Below are positions 1 to 8,270 of a stretch of 42,472 bases of DNA, piece by piece. A program made the position numbers and the translations under genes. A model generated the notes under the pieces. It did not search any database. It was given only the letters and a program-made list of their open reading frames with translations, and had not been told where the DNA came from. Source of the stretch: an uncultured Bacilli bacterium (GTDB lineage: Bacteria; Bacillota_I; Bacilli_A; RF39; UBA660); the NCBI GenBank assembly GCA_947589675.1, contig CANQCI010000013.1, positions 1-42,472 on the forward strand, given 5' to 3'. Within the stretch, counting starts at the first letter, position 1. Each line of letters starts with the position of its first letter.

Positions 1-28
1 AATAATCAAATTGTTATAATATGAAAAA

Positions 29-53
29 AAGTAAGTAACCCTTACTTATTTTT
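29..53 (+). terminator. Intrinsic terminator of an upstream gene
   Basis: A 7-bp stem (AAGTAAG / CTTACTT, loop TAACC) is followed by ATTTTT. It probably ends a gene lying left of the window and insulates the tandem cluster that follows. Confidence 0.55.
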
Positions 54-159
54 CAGTGCCCTTGACTGAACTGTAACCTTTTTTTGTTTAAAACTAAAAA
101 AATTGATTGCTTTTGAATAACGATTTTGTTAATATTAATACTAGAGGAGGATACAAAAA

Positions 160-1032
160 GTGGAAAAGAAAAATACGATACTTTTAACAGTAATTGCAAT
201 AGCCACTTTATTAGTAGCAATGGTGGGAGCGACATTTGCCTACTTTACTGCTCAACGAGGTGAGGGAGCTCAAGCGGAAATTAACGTAAAGACTTCCACA
301 AGCGATTCATTAGAAATGGGGACATTTACTAAGATTAATATTGTTGCTAATCAAGATAATTTTGGCAAGGATAAAGGAACTAGAAGTGGTACTTCTGAGG
401 GTGAAATAAGTTTAACAGCTAATGATGCAGAAACCACTAAAGAAGTTGAATACTGTTATACAGCCGATTTCTATGTGGAAAGTAATGATTTTGAATATTC
501 CAGACCTGATGATGTTGCTAAAGCGTCAAGTGGAGAAATGGAAAATGATCCAGAGTTAGTTTTAACTATTGAAAAAACTCCTGCATCAACAATTGTTGAT
601 AATGGTGAGGGAACGCCTCATAATTATACTGAAACACTAAAAGAAAAAACTGAGGATGAGGTTTTAGAATCAGGAGTTACATTGACTTATTATGATAAAT
701 TCTTTACTTCACATGTTTGTGATAATGATAATAGCATAGTTGCTGGTCAAGATCCTGAAAGTTGCCCAGAAGAAAGCATAAGTGGTTATGATATTACTAA
801 ATTAGAAGCAGGAAAAACAATCAGCATACCTGATACTGCTAGTAGTGATAATTTAGTTCATAAAATAAAAGCACCAAAAAATACTAAAGTAACTGATAAG
901 TGGAAAGCTAGAGTATATTTTGTCAATTATGATTATGATCAAGAAAAAAATACGGGACATACCTTTACTGGACAATTAAAATTTACAAGTGTTAATTGTG
1001 ATACTGGTAAGCCTGATTTAGCTGAACCATAA
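160..1032 (+). CDS. Exported protein with SipW-type signal peptide, paralog 1
   Basis: This 290-aa protein has a charged N-terminus, a hydrophobic segment at about residues 6-24 and the motif GATFAYFTAQRG. That arrangement resembles the SipW-dependent signal peptides of TasA and camelysin-type proteins. The exported part is rich in Thr, Asp and Glu and looks like a beta-sandwich. It has a Cys in YCYTAD, one near HVC, one in CPEES and one in VNC, enough for two disulfides. Shared blocks are SGYDIT, W-A-R-VYFVNYDYDQEKNTG and LKFT. The start is GTG at 160, placed after a strong GAGGAGG at 144-150. It is the first of four tandem homologs, and the 1039-aa protein at 21124 has the same head domain. 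A fibre or matrix subunit is plausible, but no function is shown. No LPxTG motif or C-terminal anchor is present. Confidence 0.8.
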   Translation: MEKKNTILLTVIAIATLLVAMVGATFAYFTAQRGEGAQAEINVKTSTSDSLEMGTFTKINIVANQDNFGKDKGTRSGTSEGEISLTANDAETTKEVEYCYTADFYVESNDFEYSRPDDVAKASSGEMENDPELVLTIEKTPASTIVDNGEGTPHNYTETLKEKTEDEVLESGVTLTYYDKFFTSHVCDNDNSIVAGQDPESCPEESISGYDITKLEAGKTISIPDTASSDNLVHKIKAPKNTKVTDKWKARVYFVNYDYDQEKNTGHTFTGQLKFTSVNCDTGKPDLAEP

Positions 1033-1070
1033 TGATTATGGTAGGGACTAAACAACGTTTAGTCCCTTTT
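1026..1070 (+). terminator. Tandem double hairpin and terminator after paralog 1
   Basis: The first hairpin (ACCATAA-TGA-TTATGGT, 1026-1042) overlaps the stop codon. The second (AGGGACTAAAC / GTTTAGTCCCT, 1043-1067) is followed by a T-rich tail. The same two-hairpin layout recurs after the next paralogs. Confidence 0.8.
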
Positions 1071-1157
1071 AAATATTTTAAATTTTAGCTGAAAAATTTT
1101 ATTGATTTAGGATAATAAATTTGTTACTATATTTAATATAGGGAAGGGATTGATAAT

Positions 1158-2060
1158 ATGAAAGATAAAAATGAAACGGAAAATAGAACCCCATTTTTAC
1201 TAGCCGTCATTGCTGTATCCACTTTAGTAGTTTCGATAATTGGAGCGACATTTGCGTATTTCACAGCTCAACGAGGAGAGGGAGCTCAAGCTGAAATAAC
1301 AGTAAAAACATCAACAAGTGATTCACTAGAAATGGGAACATTTACGGCAATAAATATTGTAGCTAATCAAGATAATTTTGGACAAAATAAAGGGACAAGA
1401 AGTGGTATATCAACTGGTGAAATAAGTTTAACAGCCAATGATGCTGAGGCAACAGATAAAGTTGAGTACTGTTATACAACCGATTTTTATGTTGAAAGTA
1501 ATGATTTTGTTTATTCAAAACCAGATGAACAGGAAAAACTATCTGGTGAAAGTGTTACAGGAGATAATGATCCTGAGTTAGTTCTTACTTTGACGAAAAT
1601 TCCTAATCAACCTGATCCAACTGATGAGGAAACTAAAGGTCAAGCTAAAAAAGAATATACGACTACTATTGGTGATGCTTCGCAAGCTGGAGAAGAAGGG
1701 GCTGTAAAAACCTTAAATTATTATTCTGATATTTATACTGCCAATGTTTGTGATGGTAATGAAGATGTCCATACTGATGAAGAAACTCCATGTCCATCTC
1801 AATCTATAAGTGGTTATGATGTCACTACCTTACAATCTGGAACGAATATCAAAATTCAAGTTCCTGGTGAAGAGGGATTTATTCATAAAATAACTGCTCC
1901 AAGAAACACGAAAATCACGGATTATTGGGAAGCTAGAGTTTATTTTATCAATTATAATTACGATCAAGAAAAAAATACAGGTCATAAATTTCACGCTCAA
2001 CTAAAATTTACTACTGTTAATTGTGAAACTGGTCAACCTGATGAAAGTGCTGAACCTTAA
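1158..2060 (+). CDS. Exported protein with SipW-type signal peptide, paralog 2
   Basis: This 300-aa protein is most similar to paralog 1: the stretch after GATFAYFTAQRGEGAQAEI is nearly the same for about 80 residues. The N-terminus is longer (MKDKNETENRTPF) before the hydrophobic segment. The four Cys positions (YCYTTD, ANVC, PCPSQ, VNC) and the SGYDVTTL and INYNYDQEKNTG blocks are kept, while the middle section differs and is acidic. The ATG at 1158 follows GGGAAGGG at 1141-1148. It has its own double-hairpin terminator, so each copy may be its own transcription unit. Secretion is inferred from the signal peptide. Confidence 0.8.
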   Translation: MKDKNETENRTPFLLAVIAVSTLVVSIIGATFAYFTAQRGEGAQAEITVKTSTSDSLEMGTFTAINIVANQDNFGQNKGTRSGISTGEISLTANDAEATDKVEYCYTTDFYVESNDFVYSKPDEQEKLSGESVTGDNDPELVLTLTKIPNQPDPTDEETKGQAKKEYTTTIGDASQAGEEGAVKTLNYYSDIYTANVCDGNEDVHTDEETPCPSQSISGYDVTTLQSGTNIKIQVPGEEGFIHKITAPRNTKITDYWEARVYFINYNYDQEKNTGHKFHAQLKFTTVNCETGQPDESAEP

Positions 2061-2068
2061 AAATTTTA

Positions 2069-2116
2069 TTCCATAATGATTATGGAAAGGACTAAAATCA
2101 TTTTAGTCCTTTTTCT
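2069..2116 (+). terminator. Tandem double hairpin and terminator after paralog 2
   Basis: The first hairpin is TTCCATAA-TGA-TTATGGAA (2069-2087). The second is AAAGGACTAAAA / TTTTAGTCCTTT (2086-2112), followed by TTC and more T. The 15-mer CCATAATGATTATGG is shared exactly with the terminator of paralog 1. Confidence 0.8.
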
Positions 2117-2215
2117 ATTTTGTCAAAAAAAGTCTAATTAAAGGAATTGTGGTTTATGGAACTTGATTTTAATTCGATAATTTGATAATCTTTTAATGTA
2201 AGGAGAATCGTTAAA

Positions 2216-3136
2216 ATGGATAAGAAAAATACGATATTATTAACAGTTATAGCTGTTGCAACTCTGTTAGTAGCAATGGTAGGAGCGACTTTTGCCTACT
2301 TTACAGCTCAGCGAGGTAAAGGTGCTCAAGCGGATATTACGGTAAAGACATCAACAAGTGATTCACTGGAAATGGATAGTTTTACACCGATAAGTATTGT
2401 GGCAACACAAGATAATTTTGGTGAAAAGAAAGGAACTCGGAGTGGCGAAGCAAAAGGAATTATTAAGTTAACAGCCAATGATGCTACTACAACTAGTGAG
2501 GTATCATATTGTTATACAGCTGATTTAGTAGTTAGTAAAAATGAATTTACTTATTCAAGACTAGAAGGGACTGAAAAAGGTAGCCAACTAGAAAATCATG
2601 ATAATAAAGATCCAGAATTGGTTTTAGCTTTATATAAAGAAGTAGGATTAACTAGTGCTGATGCAGAAAGTACTGATGAAAAAGAATATAAAATACAAAT
2701 TGGAAAAGATGGAAATACCTTAGATTACTTAACAAATATTATAACAACTAATGTATGTTCAGATAATGACACCACGGTTGAAAATACAGAAAGTCCTCAA
2801 GAAGATTCGAATTGTCCTCAAAAAACTATAAGTGGTTATGATATAACAACTCTAGCTTCAACTGCTGATGATTTAGAAAGTCCATCTCCTCAAAATAATA
2901 CAATTAGCATCCCATTATTAGATACTGCGAATATTGAAGAAGATACTTTAAAATATGTTCATAAAATAACGGCTAATCGGGGAGAAACTTCTATTGATAG
3001 ATGGAGAGCGGTTGTTTACTTTATAAATTATGGATATGACCAACAAAAGAATACAGGTAAAGAATTTAACGGAATTTTAAAATTTACCACAGTCAATTGT
3101 GATGGCTCCGCAATAGCAAGTCCTGGTGAACCTTAA
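2216..3136 (+). CDS. Exported protein with SipW-type signal peptide, paralog 3
   Basis: This 306-aa protein begins MDKKNTILLTVIAVATL and carries the GATFAYFTAQRGKGAQADI junction. Paralogs 3 and 4 form a subgroup with the RGKGAQADIT variant, SYCYTADLVV in place of EYCYTADFYV, and VYFINYGYDQ or VYFVNYDYDQ near the end. The four conserved Cys are present. A strong AAGGAG precedes the ATG. The variable middle section is acidic and Thr-rich. It is probably exported and folded as the other paralogs, and its exact role is unknown. Confidence 0.8.
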   Translation: MDKKNTILLTVIAVATLLVAMVGATFAYFTAQRGKGAQADITVKTSTSDSLEMDSFTPISIVATQDNFGEKKGTRSGEAKGIIKLTANDATTTSEVSYCYTADLVVSKNEFTYSRLEGTEKGSQLENHDNKDPELVLALYKEVGLTSADAESTDEKEYKIQIGKDGNTLDYLTNIITTNVCSDNDTTVENTESPQEDSNCPQKTISGYDITTLASTADDLESPSPQNNTISIPLLDTANIEEDTLKYVHKITANRGETSIDRWRAVVYFINYGYDQQKNTGKEFNGILKFTTVNCDGSAIASPGEP

Positions 3137-3137
3137 G

Positions 3138-3182
3138 TATCAATTAACATTAATTGATAAGCATTAAATTAAAATTTAATGC
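3138..3182 (+). repeat. Two adjacent hairpins without a T-tract between paralogs 3 and 4
   Basis: The two stems are TATCAATTAA / TTAATTGATA (3138-3159, loop CA) and GCATTAAATT / AATTTAATGC (3161-3182, loop AA). The position matches the terminator pairs of the other copies, but no T-tract follows. They may allow read-through into paralog 4 or serve as a processing or stabilising element. Confidence 0.6.
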
Positions 3183-3221
3183 AAATATTATAGTTAAAAT
3201 ATGGAGAGTGAGTTTAAAAAA

Positions 3222-4157
3222 ATGGAAAATGAAAATAGTACTGATAAAAAGAATGTAATATTACTTACAATTATTGCGATAGCTACTTTATTGGTAGCAA
3301 TGGTCGGAGCAACATTTGCATATTTTACCGCCCAACGTGGTAAAGGTGCCCAAGCCGATATAACCGTTAAGACATCAACAAGTGATACTTTGGAAATGGG
3401 AACTTTTAGCCCTTTAACAATTGTGGCAACCCAACAAAACTTTGGTGAAAATAAAGGGACTAGAAGTGGTGAGGCAAAAGGCGAAATTAAATTAACTGCA
3501 AATGATGCTGAGGCTACTACGGAAGTATCATATTGTTATACGGCTGATTTAGTTGTAAAACAAAATGAATTTATGTATTCGATGCCCGAAGGAGCCGAAA
3601 GTAAGAGTACTGTATACGAGCAAAATAGTAACCATGACCCAGAATTAGTATTTGCTTTATTTAAAACCCCGAATGCGACTAGTGACGGGAATGGAACTGA
3701 ACAAGAATATAATATAACTATTGGTGATGGGGCAGATACATTAACTTATTTGAGTAATATAATCGAAACCAATGTTTGTACAGGTGATGATGATGTCGTT
3801 ACCTCAGAAGATTTAGATAGTGATGAAAAGTGCCCAAAGAAGCAAATAAGTGGTTATGATATAACAACAGTTGCTCCAACTAAAAATGAACCAGAAGCCG
3901 ATGCAGGTGAAGCTACTTACACAGATAAAATAATTAAAATACCAGTCTTAAATGGAGAAGATAAGGCTATTGAAGAAAATGCTTTTGTTCATCAAATTAA
4001 AGCAAGTAAGGGAGCAACAACAATAGATAAATGGCGAGCTGTGGTATATTTCGTAAACTATGATTATGATCAAGAAAAAAATACTGGTAAAGTATTTAAT
4101 GCTCAATTAAAATTTACAACAGTTGATTGTACAACTGGTGCTGTGCCAGAACCTTAA
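3222..4157 (+). CDS. Exported protein with SipW-type signal peptide, paralog 4
   Basis: From the chosen start this is 311 aa. An in-frame ATG at 3201 exists, but GGAGAGTGAG at 3203-3212 is a good ribosome binding site for the ATG at 3222 (MENENSTDKKN). The hydrophobic segment is followed by GATFAYFTAQRGKGAQADIT. The four Cys (SYCYTAD, TNVC, KCPKK, VDC) and the SGYDITT and YDQEKNTGK blocks are conserved. It groups with paralog 3. No terminator with a T-tract separates paralog 3 from 4, so the two may be co-transcribed. Confidence 0.78.
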   Translation: MENENSTDKKNVILLTIIAIATLLVAMVGATFAYFTAQRGKGAQADITVKTSTSDTLEMGTFSPLTIVATQQNFGENKGTRSGEAKGEIKLTANDAEATTEVSYCYTADLVVKQNEFMYSMPEGAESKSTVYEQNSNHDPELVFALFKTPNATSDGNGTEQEYNITIGDGADTLTYLSNIIETNVCTGDDDVVTSEDLDSDEKCPKKQISGYDITTVAPTKNEPEADAGEATYTDKIIKIPVLNGEDKAIEENAFVHQIKASKGATTIDKWRAVVYFVNYDYDQEKNTGKVFNAQLKFTTVDCTTGAVPEP

Positions 4158-4164
4158 AAGTGAG

Positions 4165-4213
4165 TACTTCCTATTATAGGAAGTAGGACTAAACAAATTT
4201 AGTCCTTTTTTTT
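4165..4213 (+). terminator. Tandem double hairpin and terminator after paralog 4
   Basis: The first hairpin is TACTTCCTA-TTA-TAGGAAGTA (4165-4185). The second is AGGACTAAA / TTTAGTCCT (4185-4206), followed by a run of eight T. The second stem shares its core with the terminators of paralogs 1 and 2. Confidence 0.8.
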
Positions 4214-4257
4214 ATTAATAAAACAGTGTACAATAAGAAACGAAAGAAGGGGTTTAG

Positions 4258-4971
4258 ATGCCTTTAATATTAACACTCATATGTGGAATGTTTTTTTTAG
4301 TCGGTATAATTGGCTATAAATTTAGTAAACATCAAACGGAATTAACTATTATGGCTATTGCTTGTGCCGCAGTAGTTATGCTAGGGTTGATGTGCTTTGA
4401 CTTAATTCCGGAATTATTAGCTTTAAAAAAATGGTATTTAATTATATTTACCTTTATAGGTTTGGGTATGATATTTGTCCTTGATTCCCTAATTCCTCAT
4501 CATACCCATCATCACCATGAACATGACGAACATACTAAAGCTCATATTGAGCATATAAATCATATTAGTATTGTTACTATGTTAGCTTTATTATGCCATA
4601 ATGGAGTTGAAGGCTTGGCTCTATATAATGTTGCCATTAATGATTTAAAAAGTGGAATTTTAATGGCTTTAGGTATTAGTTTACACAATCTTCCTTTTGG
4701 TTTTCAAATTGCTTCTTTTGATCAAAAAAGAAATAAAGGTTTGTTGGGATTATTAATTTTATCTTCCTTTATCGGGGGATTAATTGGTTATTTCGTGGGA
4801 GATATAAATATATATGTAGAAGGTATTATAATTGCCATAACTTTAGGAATGATATTTCATATCTTCTTTGGAGAAATGATTAAAGAAGTTATTAATAATA
4901 TAAAGAAAAAGGAAACATTCTATGGTATAATTATAGGCGTACTATTATTAATTATAATTAATGTAATATAA
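4258..4971 (+). CDS. ZIP-family metal cation transporter
   Basis: This 237-aa polytopic membrane protein has a His-rich cytoplasmic loop (HHTHHHHEHDEH, about residues 81-92) between the third and fourth membrane segments. The paired metal-site motifs HNGVEG (near residue 115) and HNLPFG (near residue 143) are the hallmark of ZIP transporters, usually HNxPEG in ZupT-like proteins. The second motif has Phe where Glu is usual. Uptake of Zn2+ or another divalent cation is expected. AGAAGGGG precedes the ATG. It starts a run of closely spaced plus-strand genes that continues through YebC. Confidence 0.85.
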   Translation: MPLILTLICGMFFLVGIIGYKFSKHQTELTIMAIACAAVVMLGLMCFDLIPELLALKKWYLIIFTFIGLGMIFVLDSLIPHHTHHHHEHDEHTKAHIEHINHISIVTMLALLCHNGVEGLALYNVAINDLKSGILMALGISLHNLPFGFQIASFDQKRNKGLLGLLILSSFIGGLIGYFVGDINIYVEGIIIAITLGMIFHIFFGEMIKEVINNIKKKETFYGIIIGVLLLIIINVI

Positions 4972-4989
4972 ATAAGAAGGGCTGATATA

Positions 4990-5901
4990 ATGAAGAAAGT
5001 TTTAGTTACTGGTGCTGGAGGAGCAATAGGTGTTCATGTTATAAAATATTTATTAAGTGAGGGAAATTATGAAATAACAGCTTTAGATTTAAAAAATAAG
5101 CGAGTTATGAATAATTTAAAAAGATATCGAAAAAGAATAAATATAGTTTATGGGGATGTGTGTGACCGCATCTTAATGGAGGCTTTAGTTAAAGGTCATG
5201 ACACGATAATTCATTTAGCCTCAAGTATGCCGCCGCTTGCTGATATGAAAAAAGGTTTAGCTAATATCATTGATTATAATGGGACGGAAAATATAAGTAG
5301 AGCAATTAGTTATTATAACCCGAAGTGTCATTTGTTTTATGCTTCAACCACAAGTCTTTATAAAACTAAAGAAAATTGTGATGTCAAAAGTAAAATTGTT
5401 TTAGAAGAGTATGATTACTTTAATTTAGCTAAATATAATGCGGAACAAATAATTAAGGAAAAAGTTAAGAATTATACTATTTATCGACTTCCTTTAGTTT
5501 TAACCAATCTTAAAAAAGAAAATTTTATGTATCATGTTAAAAAAAATACGCTGGTTGATGTTATAACGAAAGAAGATGCGGCTTATGCCTTTGTCAGAGG
5601 AATAAAATATCAAAAAGAACTTAATCATCAAACTTTTAATGTTGTGGGTAGTGAACCTATTTTATATAAAGATTTATTAAGTAAGATATTAAGTAATTAT
5701 GGTTTAAGTTTTAAATATGTATTTTGTCGGTTATTTTTAGAAAAAAATTATTATAGTAGTGTTGTAAAAGATCGAGATGTTTTAGAAAATATTATTCATT
5801 ATCGAAATGATTCTTTAAAAGAATATTTTAATCGTTTGCGAAGTTGGGCTAGAAAAAGAAATATTCCCCGTTTTTTAGCTAGACCCTTAATAGGTGATTA
5901 A
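4990..5901 (+). CDS. NAD-dependent epimerase/dehydratase-like SDR protein
   Basis: This 303-aa protein has an N-terminal Rossmann motif TGAGGAIG (residues 7-14), an acidic residue at the end of beta-2 (LDLKN), and the GDV and IIHLAS blocks of extended SDR proteins. The usual YxxxK catalytic pair is disturbed. The stretch reads DYFNLAK, so Phe lies four residues before the Lys and the Tyr is one residue too far away. A Ser/Thr-rich strand (YASTTS) is present. It could be an enzyme with shifted chemistry or a nucleotide-binding protein. The next gene begins directly after its stop codon. Confidence 0.75.
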   Translation: MKKVLVTGAGGAIGVHVIKYLLSEGNYEITALDLKNKRVMNNLKRYRKRINIVYGDVCDRILMEALVKGHDTIIHLASSMPPLADMKKGLANIIDYNGTENISRAISYYNPKCHLFYASTTSLYKTKENCDVKSKIVLEEYDYFNLAKYNAEQIIKEKVKNYTIYRLPLVLTNLKKENFMYHVKKNTLVDVITKEDAAYAFVRGIKYQKELNHQTFNVVGSEPILYKDLLSKILSNYGLSFKYVFCRLFLEKNYYSSVVKDRDVLENIIHYRNDSLKEYFNRLRSWARKRNIPRFLARPLIGD

Positions 5902-6936
5902 ATGATTGGCTTATCACTGGCTGGGGGAGGAGTTCGAGGAGCTTATCAAGTGGGAGCTTATTTAGCCTTAAAAAAATGCCATATCAAGTTTGATGGTTAT
6001 GTGGGGACAAGCATTGGCTCCTTTAATGCGGCAATGTTAGCCGCGGGTAAATATAAAGAGTTACTTAATTTTTGGCAAAATATTGATGTTCCTAAAATCG
6101 TTGGTTTTAATAAAGAATATGTCAAAAGATTAAGAGAATCTAAAAGAGATGATAATGTTTTAATTCATTTATTTAATAATATGAAAAAAATTGTCAAAGA
6201 TAAAGGTTTTAAAGTTGATGGTTTATTTGATGTTTTAAGTGAAGAAAATTTAGAAGATACTGTAAGGGAAGCCGGGAAAGATTATGGTTTAGTAACAGTT
6301 AGAGCCCGTGATTTAAAACCACTTTATAAATTTATTCAAGATATTCCCAAAGGTAAATTAAATGAATATATTATTGCTAGTTGTTATTTACCCCTTTTTA
6401 AAAGAGAGAAATTAATTGATGATTCATATTATTTAGATGGGGGATTTTATGATAATAGTCCAGCCAATATGTTACTTGATAAAGGCTATGAAAAAGTTTA
6501 TGTTGTTGAATTATCATCAGTAGGAATAAAAAGAAAGATTAAAGATAAAAATCGAGTAGTAGTTATTAAACCTAGTCATAATTTAAAAAGTATTTTAAAT
6601 ACTAATTTAGAAGAAATAAATTATAATATTAAATTAGGTTATTATGATACTTTAAAAGTCGTAAAAAAATTAGATGGATATAAATATATTTTTAAAATTT
6701 ATAAAGAAGGAGTATATAATTATTTATGGGAAAAAGTAGGAACTAAAACTCGCAAGGAAATGGAAATATTTTTTAAGACTACTAATCCTAAAAAAATAAT
6801 TATTAAAGCTTTAGAATTTGTAATGATTAATAAAAAGTATGAATATACGAAAGTTTATAATCCTTTACTTGTTATTAGAGAAATTAAAAAAATGAAGCGT
6901 AAAATAGGGGTATATCGTTTTATAAATATGTTATAG
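5902..6936 (+). CDS. Patatin-like phospholipase
   Basis: This 344-aa protein has the oxyanion-hole motif GGGVRG (residues 8-13), the GxSxG nucleophile GTSIG (Ser37) and the DGG catalytic Asp motif (Asp179 in YLDGGFYDN). These three in order define the Ser-Asp dyad of patatin/RssA-type acyl hydrolases. No signal peptide is seen, so it is cytoplasmic or at the inner face of the membrane. The C-terminal 150 residues are Lys- and Ile-rich with no recognised domain. The ATG follows the TAA of the SDR gene with no gap, which suggests translational coupling. Confidence 0.88.
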   Translation: MIGLSLAGGGVRGAYQVGAYLALKKCHIKFDGYVGTSIGSFNAAMLAAGKYKELLNFWQNIDVPKIVGFNKEYVKRLRESKRDDNVLIHLFNNMKKIVKDKGFKVDGLFDVLSEENLEDTVREAGKDYGLVTVRARDLKPLYKFIQDIPKGKLNEYIIASCYLPLFKREKLIDDSYYLDGGFYDNSPANMLLDKGYEKVYVVELSSVGIKRKIKDKNRVVVIKPSHNLKSILNTNLEEINYNIKLGYYDTLKVVKKLDGYKYIFKIYKEGVYNYLWEKVGTKTRKEMEIFFKTTNPKKIIIKALEFVMINKKYEYTKVYNPLLVIREIKKMKRKIGVYRFINML

Positions 6937-6949
6937 GAGGTTATTATTT

Positions 6950-7663
6950 ATGGGAAGAGCATATGAAGTAAGAAAAGCTAGTATACAAAAGACAGGAGCA
7001 GCACGAGGGAAGATTTATACAACTTTTGCTAAAGAAATTTATTTGGTAGCTAAAAAGGGGACACCAGATCCGGAGAGTAATGTTGCTTTAAAAAGATTAA
7101 TTGAGAAAGCCAAAAAGCAACAAGTTCCAGCAGATATAATTAATCGAGCTATTGATAAAGCTAAAGGTGTTGGTGGCGAAGAATACAATGAAGTAATCTA
7201 TGAAGGCTTTGGCCCTGGAGCGTCTACTTTAATTATTAAATGTTTAACAGATAATGTAAATCGGACAGTGGGTATGGTTAGAGCCACGTTTAATAAAGTA
7301 AATAAAAGTTTAGGAGTAACCAATTCAGTAAGCTATAATTATGATCATTTAGGAATTATGGAATTTAGTTATGATGATGAAGAAAAAATATTTAATAGTT
7401 TATTAGAAGCGGGAATAGAACCTGTTGATTTTGAAAGTAATGAGGGGATAATAACTATTACGGTTAATCCTAAGGATTTAAATCCGGCAAAAGATGTCAT
7501 TGAACAAATTATTCCTAATGTTGATTATTTAATTGATGAAGTTGGTTTATACCCTAAAGAAAAAGTTAAATTATCTGGGGAAGATTTAGAAGTTTATCAA
7601 AAACTTTATAATTTATTAGATGAAATTGATGATGTTTCCGAAATATATACAAATGTGGAATAA
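6950..7663 (+). CDS. YebC/PmpR (TACO1-like) family protein
   Basis: This 237-aa protein is the full length of the family. It opens with MGRAYEVRKASIQKTGAARG, the variant typical of Firmicutes and Mollicutes in place of GHSKWANIK. Conserved blocks include YTTFAKEIYLVAKKG, PESNVALKRLIEKAK, INRAIDKAKG, YEGFGPGAS and TDNVNRTV. Members were described as DNA-binding regulators and more recently as translation factors that help ribosomes through proline-rich stretches. AGGAGG lies 8 nt upstream of the ATG. Confidence 0.92.
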   Translation: MGRAYEVRKASIQKTGAARGKIYTTFAKEIYLVAKKGTPDPESNVALKRLIEKAKKQQVPADIINRAIDKAKGVGGEEYNEVIYEGFGPGASTLIIKCLTDNVNRTVGMVRATFNKVNKSLGVTNSVSYNYDHLGIMEFSYDDEEKIFNSLLEAGIEPVDFESNEGIITITVNPKDLNPAKDVIEQIIPNVDYLIDEVGLYPKEKVKLSGEDLEVYQKLYNLLDEIDDVSEIYTNVE

Positions 7664-7700
7664 AAAGATTTAGAAAGATAATACTATTAAGGGTGTTAAT

Positions 7701-8210
7701 ATGTATTATTTTTTAAATCTTTTTTTTGTTTGTTGTATTGGTGGTTATTTAATGGAGCAGGGGGTTATGTGGCTTTTTAAACAACCATATAACAGTGGAA
7801 TTTTTCATGGTCCTTGGACGATTATTTATGGCATTGCTTCTTTAATTATTTTAAAGATTGGCAGTATAATTGCTAATTTAAAGTTAACTAAATTTTTAAA
7901 ATATCTAATCTTTTTTATAAGTAATTTTTTAGTTTTGTTAATCGTGGAGTTAGTGGCGGGAATTTTAATTGAACAAATTTTTGGCATAGTTTACTGGGAT
8001 TATTCGGATTTGCCTCTTCATATCGGAAAATATATTTGTCCTTTAGTAACTTTAGTTTGGTGTGTTTATGCCAGTATTTTAAATTATTTTATTTATCCCT
8101 GGTTAAAAAAGATTAGTAATAAAATTCCTAAATTTATCACAATAACTGTTACAATCTTGTTTTGTGCTGATGTTATTTATACAATCTGGGAGTATTTAAC
8201 TTTTATCTAA
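7701..8210 (+). CDS. Small membrane protein of the CmpB (putative ABC transporter type IV) family
   Basis: This 169-aa protein has five or so hydrophobic segments. The features I recognise are the early GGYLMEQ (usually G-W-xxE), the FHGPWTIIYG loop (family GPWxPIYG) and VYWDYSD, all typical of the CmpB/DUF1113 membrane family. Its function is not known; the ABC-transporter label is historical. AAGGGTG precedes the ATG. No clear terminator separates it from YebC. Confidence 0.75.
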   Translation: MYYFLNLFFVCCIGGYLMEQGVMWLFKQPYNSGIFHGPWTIIYGIASLIILKIGSIIANLKLTKFLKYLIFFISNFLVLLIVELVAGILIEQIFGIVYWDYSDLPLHIGKYICPLVTLVWCVYASILNYFIYPWLKKISNKIPKFITITVTILFCADVIYTIWEYLTFI

Positions 8211-8240
8211 ACTAATACCTAGGCATTATTTTAAAAGATA

Positions 8241-8249
8241 CATAAGATA
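8241..8249 (+). promoter_or_regulatory. Possible mother-cell sigma factor -10 element (CATAnnnTA)
   Basis: CATAAGATA, 22 bp before the coat-like ORF, fits the CATAnnnTA shape used by sigma K-type factors. No convincing -35 match is visible, so this is only suggestive. Confidence 0.25.
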
Positions 8250-8270
8250 AATTAGAAAGGAAAGAAAAAT

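Noticed and set aside
160-1032. Type IV pilins as the nature of the four paralogs
   Set aside because: There is no G/FTxxE cleavage motif before the hydrophobic segment; the AYFTA junction after it fits a SipW-type signal instead.
160-4157. Sortase substrates among the exported paralogs
   Set aside because: None of the four, nor the 1039-aa protein, ends in an LPxTG- or NPQTN-like motif with a hydrophobic tail and basic end.
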